From: Mesobacillus subterraneus | GTDB taxonomy: Bacteria > Bacillota > Bacilli > Bacillales > Cytobacillaceae | Assembly: GCF_023715485.1 (NCBI RefSeq) | Contig: NZ_JAMBOF010000001.1 | Span: 248,001 to 312,000 of the forward strand | Direction: 5' to 3' | Length of the DNA stretch: 64,000 nt | Shown: positions 28,139 through 38,461 of the stretch, piece after piece | Position numbering within the stretch: position 1 is the stretch's first letter | Layout of the letters: the number at the start of each line of letters is the position of its first letter | Position numbers and translations under genes: made by a program | The notes under the pieces: model-generated | What the model was told of the DNA's origin: nothing | Database searches by the model: none | What the model saw: only the letters and a program-made list of their open reading frames with translations

Positions 28139-29104
28139 ATGCTTAAATACAGTTTAAGACGCATACTCGGAATGATTCCTATGCTTTTCCTTATCTCTAT
28201 TGTAGTGTTTTCCCTGGCGAAACTTATGCCAGGGGACTCACTCAGTGGGGAAATTGATCCGAACAATACGGATCCGGCATACATAGAAGAGATGCGCGAG
28301 AAGCTGGGTTACAATGACCCAGTCCATATTCAATACTTTACATGGATTACAAATTTCATGCAGGGAGACTTCGGGAAATCAACCCGTTATAAAATCCCGG
28401 CAAGTGATATCATTTCAGAACGATTGCCAAATACTATTTTTCTAGGATTCTCTAGTATTTTAATAACGTATGTACTTGCATTTATAATGGGTATTTATGC
28501 CGGCAGAAAGCCATATACACTGGGCGATAATGCCATAGGCACCGCAAACTATATTGGATTGGCACTGCCTTCATTTGTTGCAGGCGTGTTCGCTATCTAT
28601 TTCTTTTCTTTCACATTAGGCTGGTTCCCTTCAAATGGATCTGTTGATATTTCCACAACCGAAGGTACTGCTGCATACTGGATGAGCAGGATTCATCATG
28701 TTTTCTTGCCAGCACTTGTTTTGGGTTTATTAAGTACCGCAAGCTATACGCAATTCCTGCGTAATGACATTATAGAAAACAGCCGCAAAGATTATGTAAG
28801 AACAGCAAGAGCAAAAGGAACTCCAGAAAAAAAGATTTACAATCAGCATATCTTGCGCAATTCAATTATCCCGCTTATTACATTCCTTGGTTTTGACATC
28901 GTTGCATTGGTAGGCGGAGCAATCATCACTGAAACAATCTTCACGTATCCGGGAATCGGACAACTTTTCTTGAACTCAGTTAGTCAAAGGGATTATCCAG
29001 TTCTAATGACGTTAACAATGATGTTCTCATTCCTGACACTGTTTGGAAACCTGATTGCAGACATACTATACGGAATCGTTGATCCAAGGATCAGGCTTGA
29101 TTAA
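28139..29104 (+). CDS. Peptide ABC transporter permease, DppB/OppB type (transporter 2)
   Basis: This permease (321 aa) begins MLKYSLRRILGMIPMLFLISIVVFSLAKLMPGDS. It has six predicted membrane segments, the coupling loop DYVRTARAKGTPEKKIYNQHILRNSIIPLI, and ends ADILYGIVDPRIRLD. ATG 28139 lies 7 nt after AAGGAG; the in-frame ATG at 28133 is too close to the SD. It follows the binding-protein gene by 33 bp without an intervening hairpin, unlike transporters 1 and 3. Confidence 0.88.
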   Translation: MLKYSLRRILGMIPMLFLISIVVFSLAKLMPGDSLSGEIDPNNTDPAYIEEMREKLGYNDPVHIQYFTWITNFMQGDFGKSTRYKIPASDIISERLPNTIFLGFSSILITYVLAFIMGIYAGRKPYTLGDNAIGTANYIGLALPSFVAGVFAIYFFSFTLGWFPSNGSVDISTTEGTAAYWMSRIHHVFLPALVLGLLSTASYTQFLRNDIIENSRKDYVRTARAKGTPEKKIYNQHILRNSIIPLITFLGFDIVALVGGAIITETIFTYPGIGQLFLNSVSQRDYPVLMTLTMMFSFLTLFGNLIADILYGIVDPRIRLD

Positions 29105-29115
29105 GGGGGATGGCT

Positions 29116-30024
29116 ATGGAAATTTCAACATCAAAAAATACACAGATTAACCTAAAGCCGGAAAAAGGTTTGTCTCCATGGGCCCTCGCACGAAAAAAGT
29201 TTGTTAAAAACAAATTGGCTATGACAAGCTTGATCTTCTTGGTTTTCGTAATGATTGTCTCTTTCCTGGCTCCATACATTACTACTATTGACATTACAAA
29301 AATCAACATTGGTTCTATGTCCCTTAAGCCGTCAGCGGAACATTGGCTGGGAACCGATAAGAATGGCCGGGATGTTTTCACAAGATTGCTATACGGCGGC
29401 AGAGTTTCATTGCTAGTAGGTATTTCTTGTACCCTTTTCGTTATCTTTTTTGGAACGATTGTAGGATCAATCGCTGGATACTTCGGCGGAATCGTAGATA
29501 GCATGTTAATGAGATTTACAGACTTTGTGCTGAACTTCCCATTCTTAGTATTCGTTATCGTTTTAGCAACCATTTTCCATGGTAAAGTAAATGGATTGGT
29601 GATCCTGATCATGGTTATCAGCTTGCTTAGCTGGGGCGGTGTAGCGAGGATTGTCCGAAGCAAAATTTTGGCGGAGAAAGAGAATGAATACATTCTTGCC
29701 GCCATTTCAATCGGCTGCTCACCATTCAAGGTTATTACTAAGCACTTGCTTCCAAACGTCCTTTCTACAATCATCGTACAAGCAACAATCCTGTTCGCTT
29801 CCATGATTGTCGCAGAAACAGGACTAAGCTTCTTAGGATTCGGTGTACCTTCCGAGATACCATCTTGGGGAAACATGCTAGCATTCGCAAATGAACCAGA
29901 CGTACTACAAGGAAAGCCGTGGATCTGGATTCCACCAGCTCTTGCCATCACTCTCACGATCCTGTCAATCAACTTCGTCGGTGAAGGCTTAAAAGATGCA
30001 TTGAACCCAAGATCACGCCGTTAA
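29116..30024 (+). CDS. Peptide ABC transporter permease, DppC/OppC type (transporter 2)
   Basis: This second permease (302 aa) has an OppC_N segment (FVKNKLAMTSLIFLVFVMIVSFLAPYI), HWLGTDKNGRDVFTRLLYGGRVSL, and the coupling loop EYILAAISIGCSPFKVITKHLLPNVLSTIIV. The C-terminus is GEGLKDALNPRSRR. ATG 29116 has an AAGGGGG SD; the ATG at 29110 abuts it. Last gene of transporter 2; a terminator follows directly. Confidence 0.88.
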   Translation: MEISTSKNTQINLKPEKGLSPWALARKKFVKNKLAMTSLIFLVFVMIVSFLAPYITTIDITKINIGSMSLKPSAEHWLGTDKNGRDVFTRLLYGGRVSLLVGISCTLFVIFFGTIVGSIAGYFGGIVDSMLMRFTDFVLNFPFLVFVIVLATIFHGKVNGLVILIMVISLLSWGGVARIVRSKILAEKENEYILAAISIGCSPFKVITKHLLPNVLSTIIVQATILFASMIVAETGLSFLGFGVPSEIPSWGNMLAFANEPDVLQGKPWIWIPPALAITLTILSINFVGEGLKDALNPRSRR

Positions 30025-30055
30025 AAAATCTACCATACAAAGGTAGATTTTTTAT
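30024..30055 (+). terminator. Terminator after transporter 2 operon
   Basis: AAAATCTACC-ATACAAA-GGTAGATTTTTTATTTT hairpin directly after the last permease stop codon. Confidence 0.9.
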
Positions 30056-30148
30056 TTTGTCTATTAATCGATCAGTGGGGTGAGGTCATAGACCCGCCCC
30101 TTTTCGGAGCCTGCGTAGGGCAGACTGAGTGAAATCAACAAAGATGGG

Positions 30149-30258
30149 ATATTCCATAAAATCCTGATATATTCCTGACTTCGGCATGGATATTCCTTAG
30201 AATCTGGTTATATTCCTTACAATCAGTCAGATTTTCCTTAAAAAATGAATATATTCCT
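30149..30258. repeat. Six-unit 20-21-bp periodic repeat
   Basis: The heptamer ATATTCC (one unit reads ATTTTCC) starts at 30149, 30169, 30190, 30210, 30231 and 30251, so the spacing alternates 20 and 21 bp. Units follow a loose pattern ATATTCCTTAnAATCnG. The intergenic region 30056-30366 holds no other recognisable gene. Confidence 0.8.
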
Positions 30259-30366
30259 AAAGTCCATAGAAGAGCAACTAACTGTACTTTCCAGCCACGT
30301 TCCTTCATATAAATGATAAAAATGGACAGGCCGGGGTGGGTGCAGTGTTTAATTTTACATTGAGAA

Positions 30367-30612
30367 ATGAAAAGAGTCCTCGTTATGATTTTTAGGTTGT
30401 TTGTCCTGACGATTGGTTTTGGACTTGCTGTATCAGGGGGGATCAGCACGATTGCGTATTTAAATATGATTACGGCTGGCCATGGTGTTGATGAATATCT
30501 TGCTTTCATCTCAAAGAGGGTAGAGTGCTACCTTCTGCCGGCAGGAATCGGCATTATTTGGTTAAGTATCTATTGGCCCCATACGAATGATGAAAATCGA
30601 TCTTCCTTTTAA
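30367..30612 (+). CDS. Small conserved membrane protein
   Basis: This 81-residue protein (MKRVLVMIFRLFVLTIGFGLAVSGGISTIAYLNMI...) has two hydrophobic segments (about 5-30 and 55-72) and a short polar tail. I do not recognise a named family. The sequence character and the position before yjbA look like a conserved Bacillus membrane protein. The SD is weak (TTGAGAA), and the next gene starts 70 bp downstream on the same strand. Confidence 0.65.
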   Translation: MKRVLVMIFRLFVLTIGFGLAVSGGISTIAYLNMITAGHGVDEYLAFISKRVECYLLPAGIGIIWLSIYWPHTNDENRSSF

Positions 30613-30681
30613 GGAATAATTTTACTTAGTGCTGCCCATACTGATGGACAAACAGTTTCTTGAAGTGAGGGGTTATAAATC

Positions 30682-31428
30682 ATGTTGTATCTTCATGATG
30701 TCTGGGTAAACTGGTTCGAAGGCGAAGAGAACGGCTATAATGTCTGCCATTTTCACGAATGGCGGAAGGATGACGGTGTAGAGCTTCTTGACCAGGTACC
30801 GCTTCTGAAAATTGACCATCTGCTTTTTAATTATATTGAGAATGATTTATCAGAGCTGCCTCAACAGCTTCTGGATGACATTTACCGAAAGGCATACTTG
30901 AGGAAAAATCATGAACGCACTCAGCTTGATTACTGTTTCGTTGTATCAGACGGAATAGGGATACTGGCAGTGGATACTATCGGGTATAACATCCCAATCC
31001 GCAAAAGCAGGCTTATTCCGAGGCAGGAACAGCTCGTTTATGAGATGATTGAAAATCAGGATACCATTCATTATGGATTCAATGACCAAAGCGCGCTGAA
31101 GGATTTTCATATTTTGTCTCCTGAGCCAGATTTAATGAGGGGATTGACACGCAAGGAACGACAATTGAAGCAATTGCTGTTCATGGCGATGGACCAGCTT
31201 AATTCCTCGAAAAATGTGGCCGAAGTACGATACTGGTTTACTGAATGGAAACCAGAGTTATATGAAGAAATCCAACGGCTTTCATTTGAAGAGGTTTGGC
31301 AACAGCTATTTGAAGAAACAAAATTTGGCTGGTCAGGCAAACATGAAAATTTCTGCGAAAACTTAATCAAGGGACAGGCATTTTTTGAAAAACTGTGGGA
31401 AATGGAACACGGTCCTAAAGTAAACTGA
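30682..31428 (+). CDS. yjbA: YjbA family protein (DUF3603)
   Basis: This 248-residue soluble protein has an acidic, aromatic-rich N-terminus ([27 protein letters not shown]). It matches YjbA, found just upstream of trpS in B. subtilis. The function is unknown. Features include a central [31 protein letters not shown] segment and a helical C-terminus. There are no membrane segments or signal peptide. SD GAGGGG at suitable spacing; a hairpin terminator begins just after the stop. Confidence 0.8.
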   Translation: MLYLHDVWVNWFEGEENGYNVCHFHEWRKDDGVELLDQVPLLKIDHLLFNYIENDLSELPQQLLDDIYRKAYLRKNHERTQLDYCFVVSDGIGILAVDTIGYNIPIRKSRLIPRQEQLVYEMIENQDTIHYGFNDQSALKDFHILSPEPDLMRGLTRKERQLKQLLFMAMDQLNSSKNVAEVRYWFTEWKPELYEEIQRLSFEEVWQQLFEETKFGWSGKHENFCENLIKGQAFFEKLWEMEHGPKVN

Positions 31429-31429
31429 G

Positions 31430-31457
31430 GAGCTGAGTATTTATCAGCTCTTTTTCT
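31430..31457 (+). terminator. Terminator after yjbA
   Basis: GAGCTGA (31430-31436) pairs with TCAGCTC (31444-31450), followed by TTTTTCTT. Confidence 0.85.
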
Positions 31458-31555
31458 TGTTAAGAAAGCCTGCTTATGTTGTTTTCCTGGGCAGTAATTA
31501 ATTTTTCCTTCATATATACCATCTACCTGAAGTCAATCAGTCTAAATTCCTCCAT

Positions 31556-31590
31556 ATAAAAAAGGAGCTGAAAACAAATCAGCTCCTTTT
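31556..31590 (-). terminator. Terminator after trpS
   Basis: AAAGGAGCTGA / TCAGCTCCTTT stem with a 7-nt loop. On the minus strand it is followed by a T-run (plus-strand As at 31558-31563). Confidence 0.85.
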
Positions 31591-31601
31591 CATTTCTTCT
31601 A

Positions 31602-32895
<1,294 letters not shown>

Positions 32896-32944
32896 ATGAT
32901 TATAATCAAATACCGGCCGATAAGCAAGGGACGTCAGCCAATTT

Positions 32945-33310
32945 TTACAAATAGTACAAATACAACGCTGCCAGCATCAGGATAAAATCTAAAAGGCCGA
33001 CAGCTAACAAAGGCTGAGTATTGATTGTCACCAATTCTGATAAAGGTGTCATTTCATCAAAAGACTCCTTCTTACCCTCATTGTCTTTAGAGGTAAAAAC
33101 ATTCCTAAAAGAATAAGATATGGCATCAAAAAAACCGGAATTGACTGTAAAGACAATTAAAGAGATAAAGAGAAGGATACTTGCAATATAAAAAGAAATA
33201 TTTATATAGTTGAGCAAAGAAAGTTCTCGATAATAGACAAGAGATAGACCAAAAACTAATAGCTGTGATCCTAAAATTCCATAAAAAATTTTCCCAACTC
33301 TTTTACGCAT
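32945..33310 (-). CDS. Small membrane protein, DUF3899-like
   Basis: This 121-residue protein has three hydrophobic segments: about 10-27, 36-57 and 100-119. Between the last two lies a cytoplasmic-type loop with GFFDAISYSFRNVFTSKDNEG and an acidic stretch. The GFFD...SFR pattern resembles DUF3899 proteins. The function is unknown. It is transcribed on its own, between the trpS leader and oppA, and its codon use is AT-rich compared with its neighbours. Confidence 0.6.
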   Translation of the reverse strand: MRKRVGKIFYGILGSQLLVFGLSLVYYRELSLLNYINISFYIASILLFISLIVFTVNSGFFDAISYSFRNVFTSKDNEGKKESFDEMTPLSELVTINTQPLLAVGLLDFILMLAALYLYYL

Positions 33311-33503
33311 TTTACTATTTCTCCCTTAAATTGTTATTTCGGAAAACTAATTATTCGAAAAAATCTTTAGAATAAATCAAATATTACACTAGATATTACA
33401 TTGTTTTTATTGAAGAAAGGCTTATAAGACACCATTATACCACATTAAAGAAAGGTAATTTATTACTATTGTTTCAATGTTGTAAATTTTTCGCGTAAAA
33501 ATA

Positions 33504-33532
33504 TTGAACATTTAATTTAATCTATGTATAAT
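33504..33532 (+). promoter_or_regulatory. SigA-type promoter of oppABCDF
   Basis: TTGAAC (-35, 33504-33509), a 17-bp spacer, then TATAAT (-10, 33527-33532): near-consensus, about 50 bp upstream of the oppA start. Confidence 0.8.
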
Positions 33533-33545
33533 AGGGAATGTAAAA

Positions 33546-33560
33546 AGTTTTCAGAAAACA
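33546..33560. promoter_or_regulatory. Candidate CodY box in oppA leader
   Basis: AGTTTTCAGAAAACA contains a perfect GTTTTC-A-GAAAAC palindrome and matches 12 of 15 positions of the CodY consensus. It begins about 14 bp after the -10, where a bound repressor would block transcription. Confidence 0.5.
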
Positions 33561-33583
33561 TGAAAAAAAGAGGGGGCATATCT

Positions 33584-35290
33584 TTGAAAAAGTCAAAATT
33601 TTCATTGCTTTTAGTTCTTACTCTAGTATTCTCTCTTTTCCTTACTGCATGCAGCAGCGGAAAAGACAATACTGAGGAAAAGCCTGCTGACAAAGATGAC
33701 GCAACAGGCGAAGAAGTAGCTAACGTACCACAAGAATTAAGAATGTTGGATTCTTCTGAGATCCCAACAATGGACACTGTCCTAGCTGAAGGTTCTACAA
33801 GTTTCACTTACATAAACAACGTAGGTGAAGGTCTTTACCGCCTTGACCAGGACCACAAGCCTGTTCCTGCACTTGCTGAGGGAGCACCTGAAATCAGCGA
33901 TGACCAAACTGTTTATACTTTCAAACTTCGTGACTCTAAATGGTCAAACGGAGAGCCTGTAACAGCTCACGACTTCGTGTTTGCTTGGCAGCGTGCTATT
34001 GACCCTGCAACTGCTTCTCCATACGGCCCTTACATGATGGGCGGCAAAATCAAGAACGCTGAGAAAATCACTGAACTTGGTGCTGCTAAGAAGCCTTATG
34101 ATGTAAAGGAACTTGGCGTTAAAGCACTTGACGACAAGACTCTAGAAGTAACTCTTGAAAAGCCAGTAGTATATTGGGAAGACCTATTCGCATTCCCAAC
34201 ATTCTACCCGCAAAACCAGAAGTTTGTTGAAGAAAAAGGCGAAGCTTTCGCTAGCAATGCTGAAAACTTACTTTACAACGGACCATTCAAAATGGAAAAA
34301 TGGGAAGGTACTGACGCAACTGAGTGGGTACTTGTGAAAAACCCTGATTACCATAGCGCTGACAAAGTAACTTTAGAAAAAATCACTGTAAACGTAGTTA
34401 AAGATTCAAACTCTGCTGTAAACGCATTTGAAGCTGGCGAAACAGACATGACTGGATTGCTTTCTTCTGATATCGTACCTTCTTACGAAGGCGACGACCG
34501 TATGCTTAGCTGGATGGAGCCAACTGTATTCTGGATCAAGTTGAACCAGAAGAACAAAGCTCTTGCTAACGAGAACATCCGTAGAGCAATTGCAACTGGT
34601 TTCAACAAAGAAGACCTTGCTAACAGCATCCTTAACAACGGATCTGTTGCTGCAAACTACTTCGTACCAAAAGATTTCGTAAAAGGCCCTAACGGAGAAG
34701 ATTTCCGTGAAAAGCACGGCGACCTAATCGTGTTCAATGCTGAAGAAGCTAAGAAATCATGGGAAGCTGGCCTTAAGGAACTTGGCGTAGATAAGTTAGA
34801 ACTTCGCTACCTTGGTGGAGACACTGAAGCAGCTAAGAAAACTGATGCTTACATCAAGAACCAGTTAGAAACTAACCTTCCTGGCTTGACTATCAAGTTA
34901 GAAAGCGTTCCTTTCGCAGTACGTCTAGAGCGTGACAACGCTATGGATTATGATCTTCAATTCGCTGGATGGGGTCCTGACTATGGTAACGCGTTATCAT
35001 TCACAGACCTTTGGATCACTAACGGCGGAAGCAACAGAATGGGCTACGCTAACCCAGAGTATGATAAGTTAATCAAAGCTGCTCAAGGCGAACTTGCTAC
35101 TGATCCAGCAAAGAACTGGGAAGCTCAGCAAGAAGCTGAAAGAATCATGCTTGAAGAAGATGCTGGTCTAGCACCTGTTTACCAACGTGCAGCTAACATC
35201 CTTCTTAACAAGAAAGTTAAAGGACTTGCGATCTACAACTACGGTCCTGACTATTCATTCCAATGGGTAACTATTGGCGAAGAAGAATAA
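33584..35290 (+). CDS. oppA: Oligopeptide-binding lipoprotein OppA
   Basis: This 568-residue lipoprotein has the signal peptide MKKSKFSLLLVLTLVFSLFLTAC (lipidated Cys23). It has an SBP_bac_5 domain of OppA type (LYRLDQDHKPVPALAEGAPEISDDQTVYTFKLRD, AHDFVFAWQRAIDP). In Bacillus, Opp imports nutrient and signalling peptides (Phr peptides) for sporulation and competence. TTG 33584 follows AGAGGGGG by 7 nt; the open frame to 33524 is not the start. Codon use is strongly biased, consistent with very high expression. A terminator-like hairpin separates it from oppB. Confidence 0.92.
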   Translation: MKKSKFSLLLVLTLVFSLFLTACSSGKDNTEEKPADKDDATGEEVANVPQELRMLDSSEIPTMDTVLAEGSTSFTYINNVGEGLYRLDQDHKPVPALAEGAPEISDDQTVYTFKLRDSKWSNGEPVTAHDFVFAWQRAIDPATASPYGPYMMGGKIKNAEKITELGAAKKPYDVKELGVKALDDKTLEVTLEKPVVYWEDLFAFPTFYPQNQKFVEEKGEAFASNAENLLYNGPFKMEKWEGTDATEWVLVKNPDYHSADKVTLEKITVNVVKDSNSAVNAFEAGETDMTGLLSSDIVPSYEGDDRMLSWMEPTVFWIKLNQKNKALANENIRRAIATGFNKEDLANSILNNGSVAANYFVPKDFVKGPNGEDFREKHGDLIVFNAEEAKKSWEAGLKELGVDKLELRYLGGDTEAAKKTDAYIKNQLETNLPGLTIKLESVPFAVRLERDNAMDYDLQFAGWGPDYGNALSFTDLWITNGGSNRMGYANPEYDKLIKAAQGELATDPAKNWEAQQEAERIMLEEDAGLAPVYQRAANILLNKKVKGLAIYNYGPDYSFQWVTIGEEE

Positions 35291-35337
35291 AAACTATAGA
35301 AGTTTCTTATTTCAGAGTGTAATAATTCTGAGGATAG

Positions 35338-35370
35338 AAAGAGAGTATATCTAGATATACTCTCTTTTTC
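35338..35370 (+). terminator. Intercistronic terminator-like hairpin between oppA and oppB
   Basis: AAAGAGAGTATAT-CTAG-ATATACTCTCTTT is a perfect 13-bp stem followed by TTC. It lies inside the operon, so partial termination would give oppA a higher transcript level than oppBCDF. Confidence 0.75.
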
Positions 35371-35429
35371 CCTGTATGGCATTTGTCGAATAATAAGGAA
35401 AATTGAAATAATACAGGAGGTGCACACAT

Positions 35430-36359
35430 ATGGGAAAATACCTGGCTAAAAGGATTCTCTTTATGTTTTTAACTCTTTTCATTATTGCGTCCATAACGTT
35501 TTTCTTAATGAAAATTATACCTGGTACGCCATTTGCAAGTGCCGCTAAATTGCCGCCTGCACAGTTAGAGATAATGAAAGCTAAGTATGGATTGGACCAG
35601 CCGGTACCCGTACAGTATGCTAAATATATTGGTAATTTGCTGCAGGGAGATTTGGGGATCTCTTTCCAGTTTAATAATACTCCAGTTAGTGACCTAATGT
35701 TCAAACGCTTAGGACCATCAATGCAGCTAGGCGCACAGGCAATGGTATTCGGTACTATTATAGGGGTATTGCTTGGTATATTTGCTGCGTTAAGACAAAA
35801 CACTTGGGTAGATTATAGTGCAACTTTCATTGCGGTTTTGGGTAAGGCTGTGCCAAACTTCGTTTTTGCTGGTCTTCTTCAATATTTTATAGCTGTAAAG
35901 TTAGGCTGGTTCCCAGTGCTTTTCTGGAAAGGATTTGAATATACAATCCTGCCAACCATAGCATTATCTATTTTCCCAATTGCAATTTCAGCACGTTTCA
36001 TGAGAACAGAAATGATTGATGTTTTAGGGTCAGATTACATTTTGCTTGCTAAAGCAAAAGGTGCAAGTTTCTTTGAGATTGCAATAAAACATGCTTTGAG
36101 AAACGCACTTATTCCTTTGGTAACCGTACTTGGTCCTTTGGCTATCTCTTTGATGACAGGTTCACTAGTAGTAGAAAAAATATTTGCTATTCCAGGATTA
36201 GGAGAGCAGTTTGTAAAGTCGATTACAGTTAATGATTATCCTGTTATCATGGGAACAACCATTTTATTTGCTGCATTATTTGTAGTTATCATCCTTGTAG
36301 TGGATATTTTATATGGAATTATTGATCCACGCATCAGACTGTCAGGAGGTAAAAAGTAA
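35430..36359 (+). CDS. oppB: Oligopeptide ABC transporter permease OppB
   Basis: This permease (309 aa) has an N-terminal helix LAKRILFMFLTLFIIASITFFLMKIIPGTPF and six membrane segments. The coupling loop is DYILLAKAKGASFFEIAIKHALRNALIPLVT, and it ends VDILYGIIDPRIRLSGGKK. The IPGTPF motif is typical of OppB rather than DppB. SD AGGAGGTG. It overlaps oppC by 1 bp. Confidence 0.92.
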   Translation: MGKYLAKRILFMFLTLFIIASITFFLMKIIPGTPFASAAKLPPAQLEIMKAKYGLDQPVPVQYAKYIGNLLQGDLGISFQFNNTPVSDLMFKRLGPSMQLGAQAMVFGTIIGVLLGIFAALRQNTWVDYSATFIAVLGKAVPNFVFAGLLQYFIAVKLGWFPVLFWKGFEYTILPTIALSIFPIAISARFMRTEMIDVLGSDYILLAKAKGASFFEIAIKHALRNALIPLVTVLGPLAISLMTGSLVVEKIFAIPGLGEQFVKSITVNDYPVIMGTTILFAALFVVIILVVDILYGIIDPRIRLSGGKK

Positions 36360-37387
36360 TGGCTAATCTTGAAACGAAAATTTCAAAAGATCGTTTTCAG
36401 CCTGCAATCATTGATTCAGCTAAAAGCGAAGAAATTAACAAGCCAAGCTTAACCTTTTGGCAGGATGCTTGGATGCGTGTGCGCAAGAACAAAGGTGCTT
36501 TAGCAAGTTTAATTGTTATGGTTCTGCTTGTATTGATGGCATTCATTGGTCCTTTGATCAGTGGTAAAGAATTTGATACACAAAAAGTAAGTCATAATAA
36601 TTTACCTCCAAGAATCCAGGGGCTTGAAAATATCAGCTGGCTTCCATTTGATGGGGTCAAGGTAAATAAAGCCGGCAAAGAAATTAATATGTATGAAGTT
36701 AAAAAAGTCGACGAATATTATTGGTTTGGTACTGACGCATTAGGACGTGACCTTTTCACTCGTACATGGAAGGGAACCCAAATCTCTTTGTATATTGCTT
36801 TACTTGCAGCGTTAATTGATATGATCATTGGTGTTATCTACGGAGCGGTTTCAGGGTATTATGGCGGCCGTCTGGACAATGTCATGCAAAGAATTACAGA
36901 AGTGCTTGTTGGTATTCCTACGATGATCGTGGTTATATTAATGATTCTTGTACTTCAGCCAGGTATCATCTCAATTACTGTCGCTCTGACTATAACAGGG
37001 TGGGTCGGAATGGCACGTGTTGTCCGGGCGCAGGTTTTAAAGCTTAAGGAACAAGAATTTGTTCTTGCGTCTAAAACATTAGGTAACTCTGACGGGAAGA
37101 TTATTTCGAAACATCTACTTCCTAACCTTGCAGGTGTAATTATTATTAACACAATGTTTACTATTCCAAGCGCGATTTTCTTTGAAGCGTTCCTAAGCTT
37201 TATTGGACTCGGTCTGCAGGATCCATTAGCTTCATTAGGTACTTTAATTGATGAAGGATTTAAAGTATTAAGATTGCATCCACATGAGATGATCATCCCG
37301 GCTGTTATCATCAGTATTATCATGATTACATTCAATATGCTGGCAGACGGATTGCGTGATGCGCTAGATCCGAAAATGCGCGATTAA
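36359..37387 (+). CDS. oppC: Oligopeptide ABC transporter permease OppC
   Basis: This permease (342 aa) is longer than the two DppC-type paralogues. An insertion of about 40 residues after the first membrane helix (NNLPPRIQGLENISWLPFDG...) precedes WFGTDALGRDLFTRTWKGTQISL, as in Firmicute OppC. The coupling loop is [32 protein letters not shown]-terminus [14 protein letters not shown]. It is coupled to oppB (TAATG). Confidence 0.92.
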   Translation: MANLETKISKDRFQPAIIDSAKSEEINKPSLTFWQDAWMRVRKNKGALASLIVMVLLVLMAFIGPLISGKEFDTQKVSHNNLPPRIQGLENISWLPFDGVKVNKAGKEINMYEVKKVDEYYWFGTDALGRDLFTRTWKGTQISLYIALLAALIDMIIGVIYGAVSGYYGGRLDNVMQRITEVLVGIPTMIVVILMILVLQPGIISITVALTITGWVGMARVVRAQVLKLKEQEFVLASKTLGNSDGKIISKHLLPNLAGVIIINTMFTIPSAIFFEAFLSFIGLGLQDPLASLGTLIDEGFKVLRLHPHEMIIPAVIISIIMITFNMLADGLRDALDPKMRD

Positions 37388-37405
37388 AAAGGGCAGGTGA
37401 ATAAT

Positions 37406-38440
37406 ATGGAAAATATTTTAGAAGTTAAAGATTTAAATATCTCCTTCCATACATTCGCAGGTGAAGTTCAAGCGATCCGCGGTGTGAATTTTGAGCTTAA
37501 AAAGGGAGAGACCCTGGCGATTGTAGGTGAGTCAGGATCTGGGAAATCGGTAACAACTAAAGCCATCATGAGATTATTGCCTCCGGGAAATTCTGAAATA
37601 AAACAAGGTCAAATTTTATTTGACGGCAAGGACCTGTCCAAGCTGACAGACAGGCAGATGCAGAAAATCCGTGGAAAAGATATCTCAATGATATTCCAAG
37701 ATCCAATGACATCTTTGAACCCAACTATGACAGTGGGAAAGCAAATTATGGAACCGCTCATTAAACACCAAAATATGAGCAAGGCAGCTGCAAGCGAACG
37801 GGCATTACAGCTTTTAAAGCTTGTAGGGATTCCTAAGCCGGAATTAAGGATTAAGCAATACCCTCACCAATTCTCTGGCGGTATGAGACAAAGGGTAGTA
37901 ATTGCCATCGCTTTAGCTTGTAATCCGAAGATTTTAATTGCTGATGAGCCAACTACTGCTTTGGATGTAACCATTCAGGCTCAAATTCTGGAACTAATGA
38001 AAGATTTGCAAAACAAAATTGATACTTCAATTATCTTTATCACTCACGACCTTGGTGTCGTTGCGAACGTAGCTGACCGTGTTGCAGTTATGTATGGTGG
38101 GAAAATTGTAGAAGTGGGTACTGTAGACGAGGTATTCTACAATCCACAGCATCCTTATACTTGGGGATTGATCAGTTCAATGCCTAGCCTTGATGCAAAA
38201 GAAGAAGAGCTTTATGCTATTCCGGGTACGCCGCCTAACTTATTGCATCCACCTAAGGGAGATGCATTTGCGCCACGGAATGAATATGCAATGCAAATCG
38301 ACTTAGAAGAACAGCCTCCAATGTTTAAAGTGTCTGACACACATTATGCTGCTACATGGCTGTTGCATCCAGATGCTCCTAAAGTAGAACCACCGGCAGC
38401 TGTGAAGAGCAGGATGCGCAAATTCATGGGCGCGAAATAA
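37406..38440 (+). CDS. oppD: Oligopeptide ABC transporter ATPase OppD
   Basis: This ATPase (344 aa) has Walker [13 protein letters not shown], signature [15 protein letters not shown], Walker [13 protein letters not shown] and [22 protein letters not shown]. Its C-terminal domain ([26 protein letters not shown]) lacks the cysteine cluster present in AppD and in the transporter 2 ATPase. ATG 37406 follows GGCAGGTG by about 7 nt; GTG 37397 is less likely. Confidence 0.92.
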   Translation: MENILEVKDLNISFHTFAGEVQAIRGVNFELKKGETLAIVGESGSGKSVTTKAIMRLLPPGNSEIKQGQILFDGKDLSKLTDRQMQKIRGKDISMIFQDPMTSLNPTMTVGKQIMEPLIKHQNMSKAAASERALQLLKLVGIPKPELRIKQYPHQFSGGMRQRVVIAIALACNPKILIADEPTTALDVTIQAQILELMKDLQNKIDTSIIFITHDLGVVANVADRVAVMYGGKIVEVGTVDEVFYNPQHPYTWGLISSMPSLDAKEEELYAIPGTPPNLLHPPKGDAFAPRNEYAMQIDLEEQPPMFKVSDTHYAATWLLHPDAPKVEPPAAVKSRMRKFMGAK

Positions 38441-38461
38441 CTGTAGGAGGAGGACTGGATT

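Noticed and set aside
29091-29972. Long minus-strand open frame of 293 codons
   Set aside because: It is a shadow of the transporter 2 permease gene, which has clear family motifs and codon structure on the plus strand.
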